Assembly (NCBI GenBank): GCA_965230335.1
Contig: CBDDKS010000006.1
Span: forward strand, 434,001 to 498,000
Reading direction: 5' to 3'
Length of the DNA: 64,000 nucleotides
From: CBDDKS01 sp965230335
GTDB lineage: Bacteria > Pseudomonadota > Gammaproteobacteria > Enterobacterales > Kangiellaceae
Shown here: piece by piece, positions 47,930 to 60,300 of the stretch
How positions within the stretch are numbered: position 1 is the first letter of the stretch
Layout of the letters: every line of letters starts with the position of its first letter
Program-made: the position numbers and the translations under genes
The notes under the pieces: generated by a model
Told to the model about the DNA's origin: nothing
Seen by the model: only the letters and a program-made list of their open reading frames with translations
Database searches by the model: none

Positions 47930-49096
47930 TTAACCATCAATACCTGCATCACTTTTTAGAAGATGAGCTTTATCTGTTTTCTCCCAGGTAAATGCGGCAA
48001 GTTCACGTCCAAAATGACCATAAGCTGCCGTTTGTCTATAAATGGGTCGACGCAAATCCAACATATCAATAATACCCTGAGGCGTTAAATCAAAATGCTG
48101 GCGAACCAACTGACTGATAGCATTTTCTTCTATTTTATGTGTACCAAATGTATTGATAGAAATGGATGTCGGTTCAGCAACACCAATAGCATAGGATATT
48201 TGTATTTCACAACGCTCAGCTAAACCAGCAGCAACGATATTTTTAGCAACATAACGCCCGGCATAGGCCGCTGAGCGATCAACTTTAGAAGGATCTTTAC
48301 CTGAAAAAGCGCCGCCACCATGTCTCGCCATACCGCCATAGGTATCGACAATAATTTTTCTGCCCGTTAACCCACAATCACCTACTGGACCACCTATCAC
48401 AAATTGTCCCGTAGGGTTAATATGGTATTGCGTTTCTTTATGTAACCAATCGACAGGTAAGACAGGCTTGATAATTTCTTCCATAATGGCCTCACGAATA
48501 TCCTTTTGCTGGATATCTGGATCATGTTGAGATGATAAAACCACCGCATCAATGGCTATGGGCTGATTATTTTCATAGCGTAACGTAATTTGCGATTTTG
48601 CATCAGGACGCATCCAGGGTAGTCGTTTATTCTTGCGTAAAGTCGATTGCCGCTCAACCAATCGATGGGCATAAAATAAAGGAGCTGGCATTAAAGATTC
48701 TGTCTCACTGGTGGCATAGCCAAACATTAATCCTTGATCACCCGCACCTAACTGCTTTTGCTCTGCTTCATCGACACCTATAGCGATATCTTCGGATTGC
48801 TTTCCTATCGCATTAATCACAGCACAGCTTGCACCATCAAACCCTACTTCTGAACTATTATAGCCAATATCCAATATAACCTGTCTGACGACATCTTCTA
48901 AATCAACATAGGTTGAGGTTCTCACTTCACCAGCAATAATGGCCATGCCGGTTTTCACCATAGTTTCAACGGCTACACGAGAATTGAGATCATCCTGCAG
49001 CATGGCATCTAAAATAGCATCAGATATTTGATCAGCCATTTTATCCGGGTGCCCTTCTGATACAGACTCAGAGGTAAAAATACTATAATTTGCCAC
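47930..49096 (-). CDS. metK: S-adenosylmethionine synthetase
   Basis: Makes SAM from methionine and [32 protein letters not shown] and [21 protein letters not shown] are the family signatures. 388 residues. Precedes ahcY. No recognisable SAM riboswitch in the 105 bases upstream. Confidence 0.97.
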   Translation of the reverse strand: MANYSIFTSESVSEGHPDKMADQISDAILDAMLQDDLNSRVAVETMVKTGMAIIAGEVRTSTYVDLEDVVRQVILDIGYNSSEVGFDGASCAVINAIGKQSEDIAIGVDEAEQKQLGAGDQGLMFGYATSETESLMPAPLFYAHRLVERQSTLRKNKRLPWMRPDAKSQITLRYENNQPIAIDAVVLSSQHDPDIQQKDIREAIMEEIIKPVLPVDWLHKETQYHINPTGQFVIGGPVGDCGLTGRKIIVDTYGGMARHGGGAFSGKDPSKVDRSAAYAGRYVAKNIVAAGLAERCEIQISYAIGVAEPTSISINTFGTHKIEENAISQLVRQHFDLTPQGIIDMLDLRRPIYRQTAAYGHFGRELAAFTWEKTDKAHLLKSDAGIDG

Positions 49097-49201
49097 TAAA
49101 ATTCAGCCTCTCATCAAATTGTCATATTAAAAAACAAAATGTGAGTATACAGATTAATACCTTTTTTTTCATCTTCTTTGCAAAAAAGTCCATACCAATG
49201 A

Positions 49202-51118
49202 TTAACTGGCTAATACGACTTCATCTTTAATCTCTGCTTTTGGTAAACCGAGATAAAATCCTTGTAAAAAATCTACCCCCATATATTTACTCATTTCACA
49301 AACACGGTTGGTATTACAATGTTCAGCAATGGTTTCAATACCCCTTTCCTTAGAAAATTTAATAATTTTTCTTACTAATTCTTGTGCAGATTTGTCATTA
49401 ACAATATGTAGCATGATTGAACCATCAATTTTCAAAAAATCAATGGGTAAATGAATGACTCTGTCAAAGTTAGAATAACCTTTTCCAAAATCATCCAGGC
49501 CAAAGCGACAACCACAGCGTTTTAATCGATGAATAAATTGTATTAATGTATCCATATTGTCAATTTGTTCATCTTCTAAAATTTCAAATTCAATATAACG
49601 GCCTACTTGTTGACTTTCTATTTCCTGAATAATATATTTTTGAGTCTTTGTATTATTGACATCCAACATGGATAAGTTGACAGTGACTTTCATTTTTGTC
49701 AACTTTACAATATTGACCACTTTCCCTATCATCTGCCTTGTTATCTGATGATACAGACGTGAACGATAGGCAATGGGCAAAAATTCTTGTGGTAACTGTA
49801 AAATACTGCCTTCGTGGTTAATCATTCTTGCCAAACATTCATATTTTACAATCTGATCTTTTTTTGCTGATACAATAGGTTGAAAGAAAGGCACTATACG
49901 GTCTTCTTCCAGCGCCCGTTTTAACGCCTGTAGTTGTTCTAAATTCTCACGATAAATTTTTGGTAATTCCAACTCATCATGATAAATCACTACTGACTGG
50001 TTGGTTTCTTTGGCTTCACGTAATGCCATATCGGCTAATAAAAAGGCTTCTTCTTTTTGCCCTATAATAGCACCAATATGCACCCCCAACTTTATAAACT
50101 TATCCATTACTTGATATTCCTGCCTGATTAAAAACAAAAAGAACTGTTGCATACTGTTATCCAATTGTTCTGTAGCAATAGGTTCATCGATCAATATAGC
50201 AAACTCATCAGCATGTAAACGGTATGCTTTATAAGTTTTTTTTAATACATCGTGACGAAAACTCATTAATCTTTGTGCAAACTGTCTTAAAACACTGTCT
50301 CCGATGGCTATACCATAACTGTTTGTCACTTCCCGAAACTTATCAATATTAATTAATATAAGATGAGGGTATTCACTGTTTTGAATATCATTAATTAAAC
50401 AACTGCGATTATATAAACCCGTTAATTGATCTTTATACAGGTTTTCAAATTCTAAATCTTTTTCCCGTTTAAGTGCATTTAAATAATACAAGGTTAAAGG
50501 AAACCCGACTGCCCCAAGAAAGACACAAACCAATAAAGCATATAAGGCACTTTGCTGTGAAATAGTTTCTACAAAATTGATATCTGTATCAGCCCCAACA
50601 ATATATAAACGATTATTACTGGCTTTAAAGGGAATAAACACTGAACGAAATTTTCCCCAACGATCAGAATATTCCAAATATATTTTTCCAGGATTTTTTG
50701 TATAGAATAATTGATTTAATTCGATAGGCGCTTCAGGGTAAGACATAAAATAAGCTGGTTCGTAAGTATTATTGGCTAACTCCTCTTCTGTTGCACTGGA
50801 TGTTGCAAAATACATTTTTCCATTAACCTGCATAACGCTATACAAGTATTTAAGCCCGGTATCCCTGACGATATGGGTTAATATCATGGAGAGTTTATAA
50901 TCTTCTTCTTCTGAAAGACTGCTTTTCTCTGTGAGATTCCCATGAAAATCATCCCCAAGAAAACGAACTAATGAATAAATAGCGGTTTCCATTTTGAGAT
51001 CAACCTGGTTGATACGAGAAGATTTAATAACAAAATACGTTGTTAAGGTTAAGACCAGCGTCCCTAAGACATAAGTGCCAATGGCAACAAAAACATTCTT
51101 TTTGCGCTTAAGCATCAT
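49202..51118 (-). CDS. GGDEF-EAL protein with periplasmic sensor domain
   Basis: 638 residues. Two membrane helices (about 8-30 and 190-212) flank a periplasmic sensor domain. The GGDEF domain (about 230-380) is degenerate: the active-site motif reads HADEF, so it probably makes no cyclic-di-GMP. The EAL domain (about 395-630) keeps VKYECLARM (E-C-L), TVNLSM, EILED, DDFGKGYSN, LKIDGS, and LQGFYLG, so the phosphodiesterase may be active. It is the last gene of the Pil-Chp operon, 47 bases after the small beta-flower-like gene. Confidence 0.88.
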   Translation of the reverse strand: MMLKRKKNVFVAIGTYVLGTLVLTLTTYFVIKSSRINQVDLKMETAIYSLVRFLGDDFHGNLTEKSSLSEEEDYKLSMILTHIVRDTGLKYLYSVMQVNGKMYFATSSATEEELANNTYEPAYFMSYPEAPIELNQLFYTKNPGKIYLEYSDRWGKFRSVFIPFKASNNRLYIVGADTDINFVETISQQSALYALLVCVFLGAVGFPLTLYYLNALKREKDLEFENLYKDQLTGLYNRSCLINDIQNSEYPHLILINIDKFREVTNSYGIAIGDSVLRQFAQRLMSFRHDVLKKTYKAYRLHADEFAILIDEPIATEQLDNSMQQFFLFLIRQEYQVMDKFIKLGVHIGAIIGQKEEAFLLADMALREAKETNQSVVIYHDELELPKIYRENLEQLQALKRALEEDRIVPFFQPIVSAKKDQIVKYECLARMINHEGSILQLPQEFLPIAYRSRLYHQITRQMIGKVVNIVKLTKMKVTVNLSMLDVNNTKTQKYIIQEIESQQVGRYIEFEILEDEQIDNMDTLIQFIHRLKRCGCRFGLDDFGKGYSNFDRVIHLPIDFLKIDGSIMLHIVNDKSAQELVRKIIKFSKERGIETIAEHCNTNRVCEMSKYMGVDFLQGFYLGLPKAEIKDEVVLAS

Positions 51119-51165
51119 TGACCATTTTATTGAGCCTTACCCTAAAAGGGATGAACACTATTATT

Positions 51166-51576
51166 TTAAGAAGAAGGCGCTGTAATACCTCTTGCTGATA
51201 TCACCTGATGAAGACCACCAGTATGACCATAAATATACTCATACCAACTGACGGGTGACCATTCATCACAGGGCAATGAAGGCATAGGTGGAATGGCTGT
51301 GCCAAAGTTATGGGGAATGGTTTGCTTCTTTGGCGGCCTTGGAATTAAACCACATTCCGGTAATTTTAACGGGCCACTTGCAGACTTTAAAAAGCCAACC
51401 ACTCTACCACTATGATCACGAAAATAGCCTGTATCAAGTATACCCAAATGCTTACCAGGAAAACTAAACAACTGATCAGCATCAAGCAAAGCTATTGCAA
51501 CACCAGAATTATCATAAATGATATCTTCTTCGTACCAGGCGACAACATCACCTATGCGGTCAAATACAGCTTCCAT
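51166..51576 (-). CDS. 4-fold beta-flower-like small protein
   Basis: Start at ATG 51576 (MEAVFDRIGDVVAWYEED) with AGGGGGAAG upstream; an ATG at 51606 is an alternative. About 136 residues. Repeats of a short pattern (IYDNSGVAIALLDADQ, SFPGKHLGILDTGYFRDHSGRVVGFL) suit the bacterial 4-fold beta-flower domain, a fold with four blades. Function is unknown. Placed between CheW and the GGDEF-EAL gene, it may be a new accessory of the chemosensory operon. Confidence 0.65.
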   Translation of the reverse strand: MEAVFDRIGDVVAWYEEDIIYDNSGVAIALLDADQLFSFPGKHLGILDTGYFRDHSGRVVGFLKSASGPLKLPECGLIPRPPKKQTIPHNFGTAIPPMPSLPCDEWSPVSWYEYIYGHTGGLHQVISARGITAPSS

Positions 51577-51606
51577 CAACTTCCCCCTCAACATTGTTTT
51601 GGTCAT

Positions 51607-51779
51607 ATTGAATTGACGACATTAAGTTAAGTCTTCAGTGATTATTCGGTAAAGCAATGTATCTCTTTTATAGTTTTTGTAACACGGCTTTACCAATATT
51701 TGTGGTGAAAATACTGTGACCGTATCGTGATAAAGCACTTTTTTATATAAAAATTAATGATTTAACATTATTTTTAATA
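51607..51779. other. Spacer inside the Pil-Chp operon
   Basis: 173 bases of AT-rich sequence between the CheW and beta-flower genes. Nothing recognised; a promoter for the last two genes is possible. Confidence 0.3.
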
Positions 51780-52241
51780 TTATTGGCTACTTTCCAGAAT
51801 CATGGCTTCCAATTTATCCAAATCGGGAATAGTTGCCTGAATAGCACCAATAGCAACCCGTAATTTCTCAACAGGTCCTAATTCGTAATCTTCAACAGTA
51901 GTAATTGAAGGCTCAGTCACATGAGTCAGGCGAGGAATACCCTGAACAATAATAGCGAGATAAGGCAACTCCGCATTACTATTCAGTGTTCTTACTAAAG
52001 CGACCCTGGAGCGCTTATTGGCACGAGAGTCTGCCGCACCTTTCAAAACATCCAGTGAAACCATAGGGACTTTTTGATTACGCCACATGATATAACCAAC
52101 AAACCACTTGGGCTTATCTTCTGCCAGTTCAACATCACTAAAAGGCACAATCTCAACAACAGTAACATTGGGTAACAAAATACTTTGCTCAATGATGGGT
52201 ATCATCAAACTATAGACTTCTGCTATTTTTGCGGTTTCCAC
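51780..52241 (-). CDS. CheW-like protein, ChpC-type
   Basis: 153 residues, a single CheW domain: IIEQSILLPNVTVVEIVPFSDVE, WFVGYIMWRNQKVPMVSLDVLKG and GIPRLTHVTEPSI. CheW couples receptors to the CheA kinase. Position after chpB suggests ChpC of the pilus system; PilI is expected further upstream, beyond the window edge. Confidence 0.85.
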   Translation of the reverse strand: METAKIAEVYSLMIPIIEQSILLPNVTVVEIVPFSDVELAEDKPKWFVGYIMWRNQKVPMVSLDVLKGAADSRANKRSRVALVRTLNSNAELPYLAIIVQGIPRLTHVTEPSITTVEDYELGPVEKLRVAIGAIQATIPDLDKLEAMILESSQ

Positions 52242-52263
52242 TATGATGACTCCTCAAATACAA

Positions 52264-54384
52264 TCATTTAATATCTTCTGCCACTTGCTCTTCCAACAGA
52301 TTAAAGTTGGATACGACATTTTTAGCCAGGTGTTCGGGGCTTGCTACCTGCGTAACAAGTTCAGCATCAATAACAGAATCAGGCATACTACTATTGGCAC
52401 AGGTTTCAGGTGATTGGGCCCATACCTGAGCACCTAAAGGTAGTGCATGTGATGCACCTATCTTACCATCATCACCCATACCACTAAAAATAATCACCAG
52501 ACACTGACGACGATAAACGTCAGCTGCCGCTTTAATCACATCATCAATACAAGGAGAATAAGGAGGTGTCCATGCTTCACTGATCGGTTCAACATTGCCC
52601 AAAGCATCAAATCGAATTTGTTGCTGAATGGGTGCAATATAAATATGACCTGGCTCTACTCTTAGTTTTTCAGTAATTATTTTTGCCGAAAAATCAGTTT
52701 GTGTATCCAATATATTACACAGTACTGGTAAAAAATTATCATCGATGTGTTGTGCAAGAACAAAAGCCGTGTTCACATTTTTTGATACCGATAATAAAAA
52801 GCGTTTAACCGCTGCAGGGCCTCCTAAAGAAGCACCCAATACACAAATATTGACTGGTGGTGGTGCTGACGAAGAAGCATCTTCATGTAATCCTGATTCA
52901 GCTAATGCTTCAAAAGACATACCCGTGGGTGACTCTTCCAATAAGGGAATATCCATATCGTCATTGAGTGTCATAGGTGGTTCTTCTGACAATAAATCAG
53001 GTAATTCAGAAAGTTCCTGTGTTTCTATTTTCTGTTGATTCCACTCATTTAAATCGTCAATCTCAATCAATTCTTCAGTTTTTAATTCATCACTTTCATT
53101 TTGTGCTACCTGCTCCACTTCTATTTGAGGAAGTGCACTATCATCATTGTGCGTTAACAAGTCATCCTCTAATAGTGATACCAGTTCATTTTCAACATCA
53201 GGCAATAATTCATCCACTTCTACAGCATTTTCATCGGGAAAATCAAGGGTGTGCGTTGGTTTTATGTCATCAATATTATGGTTTTCCAACTCATGACTTT
53301 TCTCTTCATCCATATCTAATAACATATCCGAGTCATTTATTCCCAAATCAATATCCGATAAAGCCCCGCCCTCTTTATGTACAGATTCTGTTGGTAAAGG
53401 AGGCGGTGACAGTGTTGCTGCTTTTTCTTCTTTTTCAGCCAAATCATAGGCGGCTAAAACATCATCGATATCTGCCAATTCTTCAACAAATTCTTCCATA
53501 ACGTTTTCTGAAACTTCATCAACCATATTTTCCAGTGCTTCTGTAGCGGCATCCAATCGGGTCATCGCCTCATTGGATTCATTAAGCATTTGGGCTGCTT
53601 TTTCTTGGGCTGCTTTTTCTTGGGCTGCTTTTTCTTGGGCTGCTTTTTCTTGGGCTGCTTTTTCTTGGGCTGCTTTTTCCTGGGTTGCTTTTTCTTGTGC
53701 TGCTTTTTCCTGGGCTGCTTTTTCCTGGGCTGCTTTTTCCTGGGCTGCTTTTTCCTGGGCTGCTTTTTCCTGGGCTGCTTTTTCCTGGGCTGCTTTTTCC
53801 TGGGCTGCTTTTTCCTGGGCTGCTTTTTCCTGGGCTGCTTTTTCCTGGGCTGCTTTTTCTTGGGCTGCTTTTTCTTGGGCTGCTTTTTCTTGGGCTGCTT
53901 TTTCTTGGGCTGCTTTTTCTTGCGCTGCTTTTTCCTGGGCTGCTTTTTCTTGCGCTGCTTTTTCTTGGGCTGCTTTTTCTTGCGCTGCTTTTTCTTGCGC
54001 TGCTTTTTCTTGAGCTGCTTTTTCTTGAGCTGCTTTTTCTTCTTCAGATACGTAGGTTAATCCAGAAATATCATATAAACGCTTTACTAAATTTGAACAC
54101 CAGTGTTCAGGATGTGCATGTTTTTGTAATGCACCGTATTCATTGAAAAATACCGGAATAGACGAAGTATCTAATAATTCATCCAAAAAATTATTCCAAT
54201 CATTTTCATCAATATCCAATAACCATACATTCATGTTGGTTTGTTCTATGATATCTTTCGTAATATCAGATGGTTTGATATTTAAAGCGATATGAACTTT
54301 CTTTTTTTGTAATAATGTAATCAGTTGATTAGCATCATCACCTGAAGAAATTAGCGCTATATTCAGTGTATCTTCTCGAGTCAT
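52264..54384 (-). CDS. chpB: CheB-type methylesterase ChpB with repeat linker
   Basis: 706 residues, far longer than the usual 340. The N-terminal part (about 1-115) is a divergent receiver-like domain ([23 protein letters not shown]). Then a helix of about 29 AQEKA pentapeptide repeats (about 117-262), an acidic linker (270-495), and the CheB catalytic domain (about 500-690): [17 protein letters not shown] (Ser), [11 protein letters not shown] (His), [11 protein letters not shown] (Asp). It demethylates the receptor PilJ. It starts 9 bases after the chpA stop. Confidence 0.85.
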   Translation of the reverse strand: MTREDTLNIALISSGDDANQLITLLQKKKVHIALNIKPSDITKDIIEQTNMNVWLLDIDENDWNNFLDELLDTSSIPVFFNEYGALQKHAHPEHWCSNLVKRLYDISGLTYVSEEEKAAQEKAAQEKAAQEKAAQEKAAQEKAAQEKAAQEKAAQEKAAQEKAAQEKAAQEKAAQEKAAQEKAAQEKAAQEKAAQEKAAQEKAAQEKAAQEKAAQEKAAQEKAAQEKAAQEKATQEKAAQEKAAQEKAAQEKAAQEKAAQEKAAQMLNESNEAMTRLDAATEALENMVDEVSENVMEEFVEELADIDDVLAAYDLAEKEEKAATLSPPPLPTESVHKEGGALSDIDLGINDSDMLLDMDEEKSHELENHNIDDIKPTHTLDFPDENAVEVDELLPDVENELVSLLEDDLLTHNDDSALPQIEVEQVAQNESDELKTEELIEIDDLNEWNQQKIETQELSELPDLLSEEPPMTLNDDMDIPLLEESPTGMSFEALAESGLHEDASSSAPPPVNICVLGASLGGPAAVKRFLLSVSKNVNTAFVLAQHIDDNFLPVLCNILDTQTDFSAKIITEKLRVEPGHIYIAPIQQQIRFDALGNVEPISEAWTPPYSPCIDDVIKAAADVYRRQCLVIIFSGMGDDGKIGASHALPLGAQVWAQSPETCANSSMPDSVIDAELVTQVASPEHLAKNVVSNFNLLEEQVAEDIK
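53591..54046. repeat. 15-bp minisatellite in chpB
   Basis: About 30 head-to-tail copies of a 15-base unit (plus-strand form TGCTTTTTCTTGGGC) each encoding Ala-Gln-Glu-Lys-Ala. The unit is a multiple of three, so copy-number change keeps the frame. Silent variants (TCCTGG, TCTTGG, TCTTGC, TCTTGA) cluster in blocks, a sign of recent expansion. Confidence 0.9.
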
Positions 54385-54393
54385 AACATCTTT

Positions 54394-57300
54394 TTAGTGA
54401 AGCATTCCACTAGGTAACAAAGCTTCTATGGTTTGTAGTAAATCAACTTCATTATAAGGTTTTCCCATATAATGATTTACACCTATAGACTCTGCTCTCT
54501 GACGATGTTTTTCACCAGTTCGAGAAGTAATCATAATAATAGGTAAGTCTTTTAAGGTTTCATCATGGCGAATAATCGTCGCCAGCTCAAAACCATCCAT
54601 ACGTGGCATTTCAATATCCAGCAACATGACATCAGGTTTATTGTCATGCAGAACATTCAGTGCATCAACACCATCTTTTGCTGTAAACACTTCATAATCA
54701 TGACGATTTAACAATCTTTGTGTTACTTTTCTCACGGTAATCGAATCATCGACAACCATAACTCTTGGTGCTCTTGCTTCTGGAACAACAGCAGCAACTT
54801 GTGTAATATCTTCATCCTGAATCGCTTCAACCCGACGAGTTAATGCAGGAACATCCAGTATTAATACCACACGTCCATCTCCCAATATGGTTGCACCGGA
54901 TAAACCACTTAACAAACTCAATTGTTGACCTACAGATTTAACAACAATTTCCCGGCTACCCATGAGCTCATCAACTTGTATTGCTGTGGGATGATCAGTG
55001 CCATGAAGCAATAAAATAGGTAACGGTTTAGTCACACCGGTTAAATCAGCTGATTTGTTATGATCTAACAGTTGTCCCATATAACGCATCGTATAAGACA
55101 TACCTGCATATTCAAATCGAGAATTCGGATTGTCATAAAACTCTTGAACTTCGTAAGGACTTACACGCACAATACCTTCTATGTTGGTTAAAGGTATTGC
55201 ATAAATATCATCACCTACCTGAACCATTAATGCCTGGTTCACTGAAACAGTAAAGGGTAATTTAACAGTAAAGGTTGTGCCTTTTCCTTCAACTGAATCA
55301 ATTTCAACCACGCCACCCATTTGCTTGATTTCACTGCTCACAACATCCATACCGACACCACGGCCTGAAATTTGTGTCACCGATTCAGCTGTACTAAACC
55401 CTGCTTCAAAAATCAACTGTTGTAATTCATGATCAGTTAAACTGGTTTGAGAGGAAATGAGTCCTCTTTCAATAGCTTTTTCACGAATGGCCTTAATATT
55501 TAATCCTCTTCCATCATCCTGAATTTCAATGAAAACCTCGGCGCCTTCACGGTATAATCGAATTCGAACTTTACCTGCTTCAGTTTTTCCTACAGCTTTT
55601 CGTTCTTCAGGACTTTCAATACCATGATCCATCGCATTTCTTAACATATGCTCGATGGGTGCAATCATTTTTTCTAATATGGTTCTATCCATTTCACCAT
55701 CAGCATTAATGGCTAAATCAACTGTTTTGCCTAGTTCGTTTCCAATTTGTCGAACAATTCTACGTAATCTTGGAACAAGACTTTCAAAAGGTACCATGCG
55801 AGTACGCATTAATCGTTCTTGCATTTCTGTATTTACACGACCTTGCTGTAAAAGCAGGGTTTCTGAATCTGAAGCCAGTGCATCCAAACTTTCTTTTAGG
55901 TTAACTAAGTCAGAAGCACTCTCACCTAAAATACGTGTTAATTCTTGCTGACGTGTATAGCGGTCGAATTCCAGAGGATCAAAATCCTGATAATCCTGAC
56001 CGGCAATTTCCAAACGATATTCAATTTGTGCATCTGTTTCTATTTCCAGAACACGGAGTTGTTCTCGTAAACGTTCAACGGTTTGATTCATCTCTTCTAA
56101 ATTCAAACGCAAAACAGAGACTTGTTGATCCAAGCGAGTACGGAAAATACTGGTTTCACCTGCCAGATTAACCAGATTTTCTAATTGATCGGCAGCTATC
56201 CGAACTTGTTCCTGTTGTTTTGGACGACGCTTTTCGTCGTCTTGCTTAGCTTGTGGTACAAGAGGTACAACTTTGGCAGATCTTGAAGCTGCCATAGCAC
56301 TTTCAACCACAGAGGTTTCTGCTTCTTTCTCAGTTGTTTTTTCTTGTTCATCACTGAACTCTGTTGTATCGCTAGATTCTTCAAATGCATATTCTACTTC
56401 TGCTGCATCATGTGATTCATCCGATATAGGTTGTACTTTACTGTCTTCGGCACTTGAAATGATATCTTTCAAATCACCGCCTTTAATGACGCCTTGTAAC
56501 TGAGTCATATAATCCACAGGTATTGTTAATTTCCTTTCTGTTTTCACTTCATCTATCATTGACTGAAGTACATCATAGCCTTTCATAACAAAGCGAACAT
56601 GTTCACTGTCTGGAGATATGGTATCGGTACTTACCAACTCAAAATAACTTTCCAATTCATGCGTTAAATTACCTAACGCTGTCAGTCCTGATAATCGTGC
56701 ACCACCTTTTAAGGTATGCAAGCTTCTTTGTAATGTTTCAATAGCGTCCTTATCTTTAACATTCCCAGACCAAACTTGTAGTGCATCATCCATGTTTTCT
56801 AAAATTTCTTCAGCTTCTTCAAGATAAATTTCAAAGACTTCTAAGCCATCTTCATCTAAATCAATCAATTCAACCAATGCATCTTCATTTGACACACTGA
56901 CGCCATCTAACGGCATTTCTTCTGAAACAAGTGGTGCAGCAGTTTCTGTATCCTGAGAGGGTTCACTGACTTCCAGAGTAACTTCTGAAGTTGCTTCTGA
57001 AATGATATCTTCTGCCGGTTCACTAACCTGATCTTCTTCAATAGTTATTGTAGATTCAGGTTTCCAGTTGGGGTCTAAGGAAGCTTTTACATCGCTAATC
57101 AAGCCTTCATCAATATGACAATGATGATGTTGTCTTAAATCTTCACAGGCCTTCCTTAATACATCTAAAGATTTTTCAGACAATGCCATATGGTTATCTG
57201 AAGAATCCAGAGTTTCATTCGCCAAGCGTTCAAACATATCTTCTAAAGCATGTGCCAAGTTTCCTAATGACATGACACCAGCCATACGTGCACTGCCTTT

Positions 57301-60300
57301 TAACGTATGGAAGTGTCGCTGTAAATTATTGGTATGAACTAAATCTTTTGGTTTTTGTTTCCAATTAGAAAGGCGATCATCAATTTCTTCAAATAATTCT
57401 TCTGCTTCTTCTAAAAAGAACTCCAGTAATTCTTCATCAATTTCATCGTCCACCTCATGTACATCTTCTGGACGAATTGTTTCTGATATATGCTCTTCAA
57501 TATCTTTATCTGATACAGTTACTTCACTGGCTCCAATCATTTCATTACTTACATTTTCAATAATATCCATTTCTTCTTCTACAGATTCAACGATGTCTTC
57601 TACTTCAGAAATTTCGTCTATTTCTGACAACTCACTTATTTCGGGTAACTCAACATCATTAAAGGTTTCTTGTTCTTCCAGTAATTCACTAATACTATCA
57701 ACTTCTTCTAAAGTTTGATTTTCTTCTGCAAGTTCAACGGATTGATCATCTTCTACTAGATCATTAGTATCTAACACTTGATCTGGCAAAAGTATTTCAT
57801 CAATTGTAGATTCATTTTCAGGATTATCATCAATGGATGAATCCTCTTTAAGTTCTTCCGTAGTTTCTTCAATAGCTCCTGGTGTATCCGATAACCAGGC
57901 TTCTAAAGGTGAAATAATATCGGATGGATTAGGCAGTGCATGATCAATTGCCACTAAGTTTAATTGTTCAAGAACCTGTTCTAATGATTTATGGCCTAAA
58001 TCGTAATAGTCGTCTTCTTGACTGTCCAGACTAAAATATTTTTCCAATGCTGCAGCAATTTCTTCTATCTCGCTGAGCATTGCCATATTAGCGCCACGCT
58101 TAAGTGTATGCATTTCAGCTTGTAAATTCTGTTTTGACTCTACCGTCGTACCTTCTTTAAGACCATTCAGCAGTTGCTGAGATTCAGTAACAATATCCAT
58201 GCCTTCAGCCAGGAAAATTTCCAGTAATTCCGGATCTCGATTAATTTTTGGTTTAAACTCTGATTCATCAGTACCCAACTTCTCTAAAAGATGATTTTTT
58301 CGCTGGTTAAACTGTTGAGCTAATTCATCTCCCAAATTACTGCTATATCGTTCCCGTTGGCGCAATGAATTAATACAGTTGTACATATAATCTAAAACTG
58401 ATGGAATCTGATCAACAATCTCCTGCTCTAAATTCATATCTCTTTGTTTATATTCTCTAACCAATGACTCGAATGGATGAACTACTTTAACAACCTCATC
58501 CACTTCTGCCATATGTGCACTTCCCTTTAGCGTATGAAGTGCTCGTAGCAAATCATCTGAATCCTGTTGTTCATTACCACTTAAATAGCCTTGACAGAAA
58601 TTATCCAATACTTTTAAATGCGTTTCTGTTTCATTAATAAAGATATCTAATAAAACAGGGTCAAAATCTTCCATATCATCCAATATTGTTTCTTCTACTC
58701 CTTTATTTTCATATCTTTCTTGCTCTAGCTCTGCTTCTTCTGGAGTCTCGTCAACTATTTCTGTTTCTTCTTCAGAAGACTCTTCCACAATAAGTGCAGC
58801 AGCCTTGTCTACTTCAGATTCTTCAGGCTCTTGAGATACATCAACTGCTTTTTCTATTAAATCACCTTCATCAGTAATCGACATGCCTTTGGTTATGGCT
58901 TTGACTTTTTTCATTAATGATGAAGGGTCAATACTGGCTTCCACTTTGTTTGAAAAATCTTCAACCAGTGTTGGCATCATGTCTTTGACTTCTCTTAAAC
59001 ATCCAAATATTTCAAGATCAGGCTGCAACGATCCCTCAATCACACGATTCAACATATCTTCAAATGTCCAGGCCAATTCACCAACGACAGAAGCACCCAC
59101 CAAACGTCCACTACCTTTCAATGTATGGAAAGAGCGTCTTAATGTTGATAATGTTTCTTCATCTGACGTATCATCTATCCATTGAGGCAAGAGTTTCGAT
59201 ATACTTTCCAGCTCTTCTTCAGCTTCTTCAATAAATATCTCTAGTACTTCATCATCAATTAGACTCTCATCATAACTTTTCTCAGTAATATTATCTGTTT
59301 GTAATGGGGTCTCTTGTGAATGCTCTTGTACCACTTCGTCACCAGAAACTTCTGCGATAACTTCTGGTTCACTCTCTTGGATTTCAGGCGCATCTGAAGA
59401 ACGTTCAGTTTCAGCCAAAATGATATCATAGCTATTTTGTGCGGCACTTAATACAGAATCAAAAGCAATCGAACCAATTTCAGCATAGTTTTCCAAACAA
59501 TATTCAATACTTGTCAGAATATCTGCCAGTGCATCCATGACTGTTTCACTAGGCTGTGTTTTTTGGTTCAATAAATTCTCTAAAATATATTTATGCACTC
59601 CACCCAACATATTTGAAACATCATCAAAACCAATAATTTTCAAACCACCCTGAATTTCTGAAAGTAACTCAGGAATAGGTCGCATTAACTGAATATTGAA
59701 TGAAGAGGCAATAAAATCAATAATACGTTCTTTAACTTTTTGTAAGTTGACATAACTTTCTTTTAATAATTGTAATTTTGCATCATCAAACTGAGCTTCA
59801 GCTGAAACAGATTCCTGTTGCGCTGTAAATGCCTCATCAGATATTTCGTGTGAATCCGATGTATCGGATAATTTGGCATTTGAAAGATTAGCTTCAACAA
59901 ATAATAAAGCTCCAGCCACATCCATGATGAGTGCATCCGAAATCGTATCACCTGATTCAATAGCCTTATTTAACGTTTCTATCTGCTGTTTTATCACGTC
60001 CCGAGGAATACCCAAACCCAGTACACCTAAAGTATCACCAATTTTTTGAAGGTTAGGTATTAACCCTTCAAGTTTTGTATTATTTTTATCATCTCCTCGA
60101 ACAAAAAGATCTAAAGAGTCTTTCACATTAATCAAATCATCATTAATGGCACTAATAACATTAGAAATGGCACCTGAATCCGGGCCTGACATTTTTCTGC
60201 GTTCTTCAGCAACAATATTTTCTTCTGGTAAAACTTCTTTTAACTTAAAGGTTTCCTGAAGCTCTATTATTTTTTTATTTTTAGAGTTTGATTTGGCAAC

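Noticed and set aside
47834..49201. SAM or SAH riboswitch before metK or ahcY
   Set aside because: The gaps at 47834-47929 and 49097-49201 are short and AT-rich, and I found no conserved stem or motif of known SAM/SAH riboswitches.
53573..54146. Three plus-strand frames through the chpB repeat (for example repeats of AAFSW)
   Set aside because: They are shadows of the 15-bp minisatellite, which leaves all frames open; the minus-strand AQEKA frame is the one joined to real domains.
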